From positions 62,001 to 126,000 of the forward strand of contig NZ_JAUMKC010000006.1 in assembly GCF_030519355.1 (NCBI RefSeq): a stretch of 64,000 bases of DNA, in the 5' to 3' direction. The position numbers were made by a program, and so were the translations under genes. Below the pieces are notes generated by a model that was not told where the DNA came from, made no database searches, and worked only from the letters and a program-made list of their open reading frames with translations. This DNA comes from Mucilaginibacter sp. L3T2-6. Its GTDB lineage: Bacteria > Bacteroidota > Bacteroidia > Sphingobacteriales > Sphingobacteriaceae. Of this stretch, positions 44,647 through 51,175 are shown one piece after another; the stretch's first letter is position 1, and every line of letters starts with the position of its first letter.

Positions 44647-44761
44647 GTGTGTTGTGTAGTTCCTAAATATAGAAAGTAATTAGTAGCAGGTTCTGGTAGC
44701 AGTAGCAGTCGATTTTTAGCGAATTTTACAAACTGCTGCTTCCCAGTGCAACTGCCGCTAA

Positions 44762-45916
44762 CTAAACCACGCGCTTTGAAATATACTCTTCGCAAAGCCC
44801 GAATGATAACGTCATCCCGTTACCACCGATGCCGTTAATGATGGTTACACCCGGGGCTGCGTCCACTATAAGTTCGGTTGCGCCGTTCATCATTTTCGGG
44901 TAAATGCCGTGCCATGACTGCAACAGCTTCCAGTCCTTAAAGCTCGCAAAAGTTTGCAAATAAGAAATTATCATATCATTAATAAATTCCTTGTCAAACG
45001 GATCGTGAACGACGCCGTACTCGTGCGAATCGCCGATGGTGAGTTCGCCGCTGCCGTTTTGCGACACCATAACATGGATGCCCCATTTCAGGTATTCGGC
45101 GTATTGTTCTTCATACCGCTTACGCAGGGCAGGCAAGGAAGCCGCTGCCTGGAAACCTGGATAGTGAATCATAGATAAACCACCGCAAAGCGACGGGCCG
45201 ATGCGCCATTCGTCCGGCTGGGCAACCAGGCGCATCATTTGCAGCTTACATTTGGTAATATTGGTTTCTAAAAACAGTTCAGGGTATAGCGTCTCGAAAT
45301 CAGCCCCGCTGCAAACAAATATTTCATCGGCCTGCCAGGTGCGGTTGCCGGATATAACTTTAGGATACACGATTTGACTGATCGCCGTATTCCAGTGAAA
45401 CTCCACCCCATACTTTTCAGCGAGGTATGCAGCAACCTGTCCGATAGCTACGCGCGATTCAACAATCATTTCCTCGCCGCTCCATAAAGCGCCTTTTAAT
45501 CCGTCAGGATTTATAGCCGGCGATTTTTGGAATGCCTGGTCAGGAGTTAAAAGTTTACAGTCGCGGAAGGATTGATTAACCTCCACATATTCTGATATAA
45601 CCTGCAACTCATAATCATGGTAGGCCAGATGCAAAGAGCCGACTTCATCATGCCAGATGCGGGCTTCCGCGCAAATTTCCTTCCAGATACTGCGGGACAG
45701 CATGGCTCTTTCAAACAATGGCCCGGTAGCCTGCCCGATGGGCCATATCATTCCAAAGTTCCGGATAGATGCGCCAACAGCGCGTTCGTTGCGTTCGAAT
45801 ATAGTTACTTTGTAGCCGCGCAATGCCAGTGCACGTGCCGTTGCCAGGCCGACAATGCCTGCGCCGATAATGATGGCCGAGCGTCCGTTTGCGGATATCG
45901 GGGAAGTTTGTGTCAT
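44762..45916 (-). CDS. FAD-dependent oxidoreductase, TIGR03364 type (aminophosphonate oxidation?)
   Basis: This 384-residue DAAO-superfamily flavoprotein has a dinucleotide-binding N-terminus (AIIIGAGIVGLATARALALRG). RNFGMIWPIGQATG follows the flavin motif, and NGIGGNGMTLSFG is the second flavin-contact segment at the C-terminus. Its closest named type is TIGR03364, described as neighbouring phosphonatase-like hydrolases and proposed to deaminate an aminophosphonate such as 1-hydroxy-2-aminoethylphosphonate or N-methyl forms. Here that neighbour is indeed present at 47235. It would yield an aldehyde for C-P cleavage. Substrate is inferred from context. It overlaps the DUF5690 gene by 4 bases (45913-45916). 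Confidence 0.85.
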   Translation of the reverse strand: MTQTSPISANGRSAIIIGAGIVGLATARALALRGYKVTIFERNERAVGASIRNFGMIWPIGQATGPLFERAMLSRSIWKEICAEARIWHDEVGSLHLAYHDYELQVISEYVEVNQSFRDCKLLTPDQAFQKSPAINPDGLKGALWSGEEMIVESRVAIGQVAAYLAEKYGVEFHWNTAISQIVYPKVISGNRTWQADEIFVCSGADFETLYPELFLETNITKCKLQMMRLVAQPDEWRIGPSLCGGLSMIHYPGFQAAASLPALRKRYEEQYAEYLKWGIHVMVSQNGSGELTIGDSHEYGVVHDPFDKEFINDMIISYLQTFASFKDWKLLQSWHGIYPKMMNGATELIVDAAPGVTIINGIGGNGMTLSFGLCEEYISKRVV

Positions 45917-47232
45917 ACAGTCAGTATGTTTAATTCGTTTTGACGCTCATCGCTTTTATTGCTTTTGCGGGCGCTTTGTAAAAAGTAAATGAGGGATAAT
46001 ATGGCGCAGATGCCGCCGATGATACCGACTACCAAAACACCTTCTTTAAAGAATGCAGCCCAGCTGATATTCGGACGGCCCAGTTCTTTAACAAGCAGTA
46101 TGGTAACGCTGCCAAGATAACCCATAGAATCGGATACGTAGATCAGGAAGCCTACATTGCTGCGGTAGTGAAACGATGCGATCATTCTTTCGAAGAAAAT
46201 AGCATTATAAGGAACATAGCCAAGATAGAGCCCCAAACCTGCCATTACCATCCAGTTGAAAGGGGTGATCATGTTCAACTCAAAAAGTACGGTAGCTATG
46301 GTGATCAGCAGGCAGCCTGCAATTATCATTAAATGGATGAGGCCGAATGCCCGGAGGTTCTTTTTTACCAGGATCAGCAAGCTGATGGCAACCAGTACAA
46401 TTACCGAAATAATGGTATCTATTTTAGTGTAAATGGTGTTATCCTTATTGCCCAGGCTGGCCCATATTTCTACTTCAAAATTGTCGCGCACATCACGCAT
46501 AATGGTTAGCAGTACATAGATCACCAGGGTAAGAATAATGCCTGGTAAAAACCGCTTTAAAAATGCCTGGCGTTCCGCTGCGTCCATTGGGGCGCGTTTG
46601 GTACGCTGGGCTATATCTTCGGGAGTTGGCGGCGGCATCAGCTCGAGGCAGAATACAAAAAATACCAGCGGGAGCACAAATATAGCACCCGTAATAAAAG
46701 GCATACTGTATTCGCTGATGTGGAGCGAATCGCGAACCGAACGTGCTATAGTTTTTACAAAGCCCGAGGCAAAGATGAGGCTGATAGATAGTACCGCGGC
46801 CATAAACTCGGTAGAGCGGCGGCCTTCCAGGTAACTGAATACCAGGCCCCAGATCATGCCAAGCGGAAAGCCATTGATGAACAGGCAAATAATATTGAAA
46901 GGCGCCGGTATGACTGCGAACAGCAGCAACGCCGCCCATGCCACGCCTATTAACACAAATATGCTTTTGGCGCGCTGCCCCGGTTTAAGTTCGGCTATAA
47001 ATTTAATGCCATAAAATTTGCTTAATGTGTAGCCGATAACCTGCGCTATAACCAGCCATACCTTGTAATCGACGTGAAGATATTGCTCGCCCGAAAAAGT
47101 GCCTGCGGCAAAACCCTTGCGGAAGGCATACATGGACGTGTAGGTACAAAATGCTGATATTCCGGCCAATACCGAAATAGCGGAGTACGGCCATTTGGCA
47201 ACCTTTGCGCGCAATTTATCCATTGATGCCAT
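45913..47232 (-). CDS. DUF5690/MFS-like membrane transporter
   Basis: The 439-residue protein has 12 predicted membrane helices with an N-terminal VLAGISAFCTYTSMYAFRKG stretch and a large central loop (PPPTPEDIAQRTKRAPMD). It resembles MFS transporters and the DUF5690 family. Gene order (2-base gap to the hydrolase before it, 4-base overlap with the oxidoreductase after it) makes it part of the same operon. It is the natural candidate for cytoplasmic import of the phosphonate or head group, but the cargo is not shown by sequence. The ATG at 47232 is used; an ATG at 47223 is an alternative. Confidence 0.8.
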   Translation of the reverse strand: MASMDKLRAKVAKWPYSAISVLAGISAFCTYTSMYAFRKGFAAGTFSGEQYLHVDYKVWLVIAQVIGYTLSKFYGIKFIAELKPGQRAKSIFVLIGVAWAALLLFAVIPAPFNIICLFINGFPLGMIWGLVFSYLEGRRSTEFMAAVLSISLIFASGFVKTIARSVRDSLHISEYSMPFITGAIFVLPLVFFVFCLELMPPPTPEDIAQRTKRAPMDAAERQAFLKRFLPGIILTLVIYVLLTIMRDVRDNFEVEIWASLGNKDNTIYTKIDTIISVIVLVAISLLILVKKNLRAFGLIHLMIIAGCLLITIATVLFELNMITPFNWMVMAGLGLYLGYVPYNAIFFERMIASFHYRSNVGFLIYVSDSMGYLGSVTILLVKELGRPNISWAAFFKEGVLVVGIIGGICAILSLIYFLQSARKSNKSDERQNELNILTV

Positions 47233-47234
47233 GC

Positions 47235-47921
47235 TTATTTGCTGATAATGTCAATTACATCTGCAATATCGTCGATAATATGCGTTGGGTTATAAGGTTC
47301 CAGCTCCTGGCGGGTAAATATGCCGGTGGTAACACCTATAACATAGCGGCAGCCGGCATTCTGTCCCTCACGAACGTCTACTTCGGTATCGCCTACTTTT
47401 GCTACCTCTTTGGCGCGCTCAATTTTTCCATCAACCATCATTTTTTGAATCATGTATGGATGCGGACGGCCAAGCTCCACCTCGTCTGAACCAACAACAT
47501 GGTCTATCAAACCCTTTTCGCGCCATTGCAGGCGGTCTACAATAGTATCGGCAATATCACGGGAAAAACCGGTATTAATGCCCACCTGAATACCTTTATC
47601 GTGCAAAGCGGCAAAAGTCTCTTCCACATTTGGCAATGGCCCAATACCCGGCGCGGTTTTATAATGCTGTATCATCTGGTGCACAAACTCTTTGTGTATC
47701 TGGCTTACCAGTTCGGTTGTAATTTTAGCATCATTATGCTCGTGCAGGCGCAAGATCTGCCTGATGGCCTGGTTTTTTTCATAACCCATCAGGGGGTTAA
47801 TTAACTCGAGCGGAACCTGGTAGCCTGATTTTAATAATGCAGCCTGGAAAGCCTTGCTTACGTCGTGGTCATCTTTAACCGTTGTGCCGGCTATATCAAA
47901 TACAACTAATTTTATAGACAT
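47235..47921 (-). CDS. Phosphonatase-like HAD hydrolase (PhnX-like, TIGR03351 type)
   Basis: The 228-residue HAD enzyme begins MSIKLVVFDIAGTTVKDDHD. The motif DxAGT (D9, A11, G12, T13) is the one that separates phosphonatase and TIGR03351 proteins from other HADs, in which DxDx(T/V) is usual. RPHPYMIQKM carries the arginine that replaces the common lysine, and VGDTEVDVREGQNAG is the later acidic motif. PhnX itself uses a Schiff-base lysine in its cap; I cannot assign one here with confidence. Predicted to split the C-P bond of a phosphonoacetaldehyde-like product. I chose the ATG at 47921 since the TTG at 47945 falls inside the shared operator. Confidence 0.9.
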   Translation of the reverse strand: MSIKLVVFDIAGTTVKDDHDVSKAFQAALLKSGYQVPLELINPLMGYEKNQAIRQILRLHEHNDAKITTELVSQIHKEFVHQMIQHYKTAPGIGPLPNVEETFAALHDKGIQVGINTGFSRDIADTIVDRLQWREKGLIDHVVGSDEVELGRPHPYMIQKMMVDGKIERAKEVAKVGDTEVDVREGQNAGCRYVIGVTTGIFTRQELEPYNPTHIIDDIADVIDIISK

Positions 47922-47939
47922 GGTAATAGTGTGATTGTT

Positions 47940-47987
47940 CAGCAATACTAAACTAAGTTTATTAATATCAAACTAAATTAGTGTTAA
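47940..47987 (-). promoter_or_regulatory. Operator/promoter element shared with susC (copy 1)
   Basis: A 48-base element whose reverse complement matches 51089-51136 at 42 of 48 positions; see that entry. Read in the gene's direction it starts TTAACACTAATTTAGTTTG and ends AGTTTAGTATTGCTG, 19 bases before the ATG at 47921. TTTG-N18-TAGTATTG within it resembles a Bacteroidota promoter with one mismatch, so the site may overlap the promoter. The likely binder is the XRE-cupin regulator encoded upstream. Confidence 0.8.
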
Positions 47988-47999
47988 TGTTTGGTTAAG

Positions 48000-48103
48000 A
48001 GATAGAGATTAGAGACCAGCGATCAGAGATTAGGAAAAAAAATGTAATTGCATTAATCACATTTGCTACCCAGTTCTGCCTGATCTCTAACCTCTGGTCA
48101 CTT
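48000..48103. repeat. Inverted pair of AGAGATTAGAGACC-type repeats
   Basis: AGAGATTAGAGACCAGCGATC at 48004-48024 and, inverted, TGATCTCTAACCTCTGGTC at 48081-48099 can pair, with two or three mismatches. They sit between the hydrolase operator and the end of the XRE-cupin gene, and may act as its terminator. Confidence 0.45.
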
Positions 48104-48685
48104 GCCTCCACCCTTATCCTCAAAAAAATAAATTACCAGCATGCTGGCAGTTTGCGTACCAGTATTGCGGGGCGTATGCGGTATGCGGCCGTCAAACAGC
48201 ATGGAATCGCCTTGCCGCAGCAGGATTTTATCTTCATTAAACTGATATTCTATCTCGCCGGATAAAATATACTTGTATTCAAAAGCATCGGTTTCCACCA
48301 AAGGGCGGGCAGCATCAGGCTCCAGCTCAAGTATCACAATGTCGACTGTTGAGGGGTTAATGGACTGCGTGAAAATGCGATGGTAATGAAAGCCGATGGC
48401 ATGTTCTTTCTCGAAGTGGTCGTATTCCTCTTTCCGTTTTATGAGGATGGGCAGCTCTGCGCTTTTCGAGCGGATATCTTTAAAGAACTCATTGAGGTCT
48501 ATCTCGAGCGCTTTTACAATTTCTATCAAAACAACCAGCGAGGGTATCGTCCGGCTGTTTTCAATTTGCGATATCAATCCCTTGCTTACGTTGGCCCGTT
48601 GCGCAAGCTCCTGCACGGTTATGTTCTTTTCTCTTCTTTTTTCTTTTATCCGGTTGCTTATCTGGATGATGATATCTTCTTCCAT
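48098..48685 (-). CDS. XRE-family regulator with cupin domain
   Basis: The 195-residue regulator has an N-terminal HTH_3 domain (about 8-63; QELAQRANVSKGLISQIENS) and a C-terminal cupin (about 110-190; ILELEPDAARPLVETDAFEYKYILSG, then GDSMLFDGRIPHTPRN with conserved histidines). Regulators of this form sense small molecules bound by the cupin, and often control the adjacent catabolic genes. It sits upstream of and in the same direction as the phosphonatase operon, and divergently from the HD oxygenase. The shared 48-base elements at 47940 and 51089 and the TTAACTAAAGTTAA palindrome in its own upstream region are the likely binding sites. Confidence 0.88.
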   Translation of the reverse strand: MEEDIIIQISNRIKEKRREKNITVQELAQRANVSKGLISQIENSRTIPSLVVLIEIVKALEIDLNEFFKDIRSKSAELPILIKRKEEYDHFEKEHAIGFHYHRIFTQSINPSTVDIVILELEPDAARPLVETDAFEYKYILSGEIEYQFNEDKILLRQGDSMLFDGRIPHTPRNTGTQTASMLVIYFFEDKGGGK

Positions 48686-48766
48686 TAATAGTTAATATGG
48701 GTTTATAAAGGTTTACGCCGGGCGCAAAGTAATTAATAAAGCAATTGATGCAAAATAACCTTTTTG

Positions 48767-48780
48767 TTAACTAAAGTTAA
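48767..48780. promoter_or_regulatory. Palindrome upstream of XRE-cupin gene (possible autoregulatory site)
   Basis: TTAACT-AA-AGTTAA is a perfect inverted repeat 82 bases upstream of the regulator's ATG. Its AACTAAA core resembles half-sites in the 48-base elements at 47940-47987 and 51089-51136 (AAACTAAATTAG, AAACTAAG). Confidence 0.45.
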
Positions 48781-48794
48781 ACAGGGGAATTGAT

Positions 48795-48916
48795 GTGATG
48801 ATGTGCGGATGTGCGGATTTTGGATGTGCGGATGAAAAATGATCGAAGATGTTTGGTGATGATGTGCGGATGTGCGGATTCTGGATGTGCGGATGAAAAA
48901 TGGCCGAAGATGAACT
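48795..48916. repeat. 61-base tandem repeat, two copies
   Basis: Two adjacent copies at 48795-48855 and 48856-48916. Each opens GTGATGATGTGCGGATGTGC and ends in GAAAAATG..CGAAGATG, and is itself built from GGATGTGC sub-units. They differ at a few positions near their ends. The copies explain two spurious reverse-strand open frames. Confidence 0.9.
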
Positions 48917-49053
48917 GATGACCCAGACGATATGCCAGCTTAGATAATTTCGTTTCCATTCTATCCGCACATCAGAAATCCGTACATCAATTAACCGGCC
49001 GTTAACAATAATCTAATATTGCCTAACTTTATTTGCTGAAAAACTGCACACTC

Positions 49054-49635
49054 ATGGAATCTTCGGTACGCAACCACCAGGCTATAGTAAACGAGGTCTT
49101 CTCGCTGTATGAAAAACACGGCGATGAAGACTATATAGGTGAACCGGTTTCGCAGCTGGAGCACATGTCGCAGGCGGCCATGCTTGCCGAAGAGGAGGGT
49201 TATGATGATGAAGTAGTGCTTGCTGCTTTCTTTCATGACATTGGGCATCTTTGCGCCGAAGAGGGTGAAGCCGAAAGCATGAACGGCATGGGGAATGTAA
49301 ACCATGAAGAGCTGGGTGCTGATTATTTGCTGGAGCGGGGTTTTTCTGCGCGGATAGCGGCCCTGGTGCAGGGGCATGTGATTGCTAAACGGTATCTTAC
49401 CTATAAATATCCCGAATACTACAACAAACTGTCAGACGCCAGCAAGGCTACGCTTGAATTCCAGGGTGGCCGGATGACGGCAGAAGAAGCCGGGGAGTTT
49501 GAGCAAAATCCCGATTCAGATTTAATTATACGCCTGCGTTACTGGGATGATAAGGCTAAGGAAATGAATGTGCCGGTAAACAATATCGATTATTTAAAAG
49601 AGATGGCACTGAGGCATCTGGAGAGCGTTAATTAG
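49054..49635 (+). CDS. PhnZ-like HD-domain phosphonate oxygenase
   Basis: The 193-residue HD protein matches the type tied to phosphonate operons (TIGR03276). PhnZ splits the C-P bond of 2-amino-1-hydroxyethylphosphonate using a mixed-valent di-iron centre and oxygen. The iron ligands and substrate residues I recall for PhnZ can all be found at consistent offsets: Y27, E30, H37, H61, D62, H65, H84, H108, K112 and D165. No PhnY hydroxylase is nearby. It is divergent from the regulator and ends before a perfect GTAAC-type hairpin. The ATG at 49054 is the start; the one at 49033 is weaker. Confidence 0.88.
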   Translation: MESSVRNHQAIVNEVFSLYEKHGDEDYIGEPVSQLEHMSQAAMLAEEEGYDDEVVLAAFFHDIGHLCAEEGEAESMNGMGNVNHEELGADYLLERGFSARIAALVQGHVIAKRYLTYKYPEYYNKLSDASKATLEFQGGRMTAEEAGEFEQNPDSDLIIRLRYWDDKAKEMNVPVNNIDYLKEMALRHLESVN

Positions 49636-49683
49636 AAGTCAGATAGAGATCAGGCTGTTTAGGCTTTGCCGGTGTTGCTGCTG

Positions 49684-49731
49684 CCTGTAACGCTTGTAAC
49701 ACATGTAACGGGGTGATACAAGCGTTACAGG
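49684..49731. repeat. Perfect 15-bp inverted repeat of GTAACGCTTGTA type
   Basis: CCTGTAACGCTTGTA (49684-49698) and its exact reverse complement (49717-49731) with an 18-base loop that itself holds TGTAAC words. No T-run follows. It lies 48 bases after the HD oxygenase stop and may serve as its terminator or be a mobile palindrome. Confidence 0.75.
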
Positions 49732-49879
49732 TGTTACAATAGGTTATATTGTTCTTCATAAGCTATCCTGTGTAACCTTTGTATCGCCTTTATCTATATC
49801 GTGTTCTAAGTATTTAAATTACGTGTTATAATAAGGTTCATACATGCTTTAAGTTTATTGGTTACCGAAGGGTAAAAAT

Positions 49880-50434
49880 TTACAACCTTATATCTTCAAT
49901 TGAACTTACAGAGCCGTTATAAAAATAAACGTACTTATATAAGCCATTTCCTAAACTGTAAGTCCATAAATCAGAATCATAATATTTGCTCTCACTCGAA
50001 TTACTGCTGTCAGGTCTTCCGAGGCATTTTTCAATCATACCCTTTGACATGCCAACAACAGGAATTTTAGCATACAGCATACCGCCTAAGTACTTACCAT
50101 ACAACTTTACATCTTCGATATATTCAGGTGATTGCCCTAAGAATTTTGTTTGCCCGCTAATTTTTTTTAGAAACACATTATAAGAAGTGGTATACCTTAT
50201 TTGTTCGGTATTAATAAAAATGTTTTGGCCTCTATACTCAGACGCGAAAAATTTAGAATAGTAATTGATAATGGATATTTTGAATGTATGGTTTGCATCA
50301 TCCTCAAGCGGTATTTTTTCACCTTTCAAAGTGTCCGTTTGATAGTATCCGCCTTTTACTATTTTGATATTGGCAGTTTGTGACTTGGCTGCAACGCAAA
50401 GCGTCGCAAGCAATACGGTTAACGTAAGTTTCAT
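49880..50434 (-). CDS. Secreted protein of unknown function, 184 aa
   Basis: Starting from the ATG at 50434 the protein has a signal peptide (MKLTLTVLLATLCVAAKSQ) and a mature part of about 165 residues with no family I recognise (KGGYYQTDTLKGEKIPLED, GMSKGMIEKCLGRPDSSN, LGNGLYKYVYFYNGSVSSI). The end looks like a beta strand pair of the kind found in outer-envelope accessory proteins, such as SmpA/BamE-like folds. It is AT-rich relative to its neighbours. It sits between two GTAAC-repeat regions. Confidence 0.65.
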   Translation of the reverse strand: MKLTLTVLLATLCVAAKSQTANIKIVKGGYYQTDTLKGEKIPLEDDANHTFKISIINYYSKFFASEYRGQNIFINTEQIRYTTSYNVFLKKISGQTKFLGQSPEYIEDVKLYGKYLGGMLYAKIPVVGMSKGMIEKCLGRPDSSNSSESKYYDSDLWTYSLGNGLYKYVYFYNGSVSSIEDIRL

Positions 50435-50671
50435 TTTGGGCGTTTCAAAGCAGTAATGAACCAACAGTACAATATTATTCGCCTTCTAACAAAAGCGGCG
50501 TTAATCACATCGTCAAAGGAGCCGTGTGTTTTGAATTCGCTTTTTTGAAGGAGGCAAATCGTTGTTTTGGTTCTTTTTTTTCCATGTCAATCAAAGTTAT
50601 CAAATTGATTGTGCATTAGTGAAGCGTTTTCCGCCTTTGTCGCGGAATCGATAAGCCGGCCCAATAGCATG

Positions 50672-50807
50672 CTGTAACGCTGTAACGCCCGTAACAGGTT
50701 GAAACAGGTGTTACAAGTGTTACAGTAGCTATACTGATTGATAGCGTATTGGCTGTAACGCTTGTAACACGGTAACGGCAAATAACACTGCGTTACAAGC
50801 GTTACGG
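50672..50807. repeat. GTAACGC palindrome array
   Basis: Two palindromes lie in tandem. The first runs from CTGTAACGCTGTAAC (50672-50686) to GTGTTACAAGTGTTACAG (50708-50725). The second has CTGTAACGCTTGTAAC (50753-50768) paired with GTTACAAGCGTTACGG (50792-50807). The 18-base word CTGTAACGCTTGTAACAC is identical at 49685-49702 and 50753-50770. Confidence 0.8.
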
Positions 50808-51088
50808 TAGGTGCCGGTTTGGGCTTTGTTGATGTTGTCACACCATCACAAAACTATTAAGCGAAACAGTGTGACAGTGGTAACAGTATTGCAGCCTTTG
50901 CCGGATATGCACTTAATCAGCCTGGTGCAACTTATCCAGCCAAATCAACTTCACCATTGCTGAGTTTTCCGCCTTTCCCGGCTTTAGCGGCTGCCGCATC
51001 CACATTAAAATAACGTAAGCAAATAGTAACGCCGCTGTTATATCAATGGCCCTATTTAACATTTGCTACATCTATTGTTAAGCATTGC

Positions 51089-51136
51089 TTAATACTAATT
51101 TAGTTTACTAATAATAAACAAAGTTTAGTATTGCTG
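51089..51136 (+). promoter_or_regulatory. Operator/promoter element shared with phosphonatase operon (copy 2)
   Basis: It reads TTAATACTAATTTAGTTTA...TAAACAAAGTTTAGTATTG and matches the reverse complement of 47940-47987 at 42 of 48 positions. It has dyad symmetry: AATACTAA near one end and TTTAGTATT near the other, with TAGTTTA and TAAACAAA inside. It sits 39 bases before the susC ATG. TAGTATTG at its end is a one-mismatch TAnnTTTG. Both copies face the same way relative to their genes. Confidence 0.8.
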
Positions 51137-51175
51137 CATGAAAAATTCCTTCTTCTCACTCTCAAAAATTAACAG

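Larger units (their letters stand above)
48686..49053. other. Divergent regulatory region between XRE and HD genes, with repeats
   Basis: It contains the TTAACTAAAGTTAA palindrome (48767-48780), the two 61-base tandem repeats (48795-48916) and a partly inverted copy of their sub-repeat (TCCGCACATC near 48963-48972). A weak -7-like element TTTATTTG lies 18 bases before the HD gene start. No gene is seen. Confidence 0.6.
50435..51175. other. 741-base intergenic region before susC, with GTAAC repeats and operator
   Basis: Holds the GTAAC repeat array (50672-50807), CAGTGTGACAGTGGTAACAG further on (about 50867-50886), then the 48-base operator element (51089-51136). A 30-codon reverse frame around 50930-51025 has nothing to support it. 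No gene is called. Confidence 0.6.

Noticed and set aside
48767..48970. Two reverse-strand open frames of 60-67 codons in the XRE/HD gap
   Set aside because: They are formed by the 61-base tandem repeats. The encoded peptides are repetitive His/Pro/Ser strings in two different frames, with no signal or ribosome site.
48795..50807. Possible CRISPR array in the repeat-rich region
   Set aside because: Repeats differ in length and spacing, have no constant spacers, and no cas genes are nearby. They fit tandem repeats and REP-like palindromes better.
50930..51025. 30-codon reverse-strand frame in front of susC
   Set aside because: Too short, no signal peptide, no ribosome site and no recognisable sequence.
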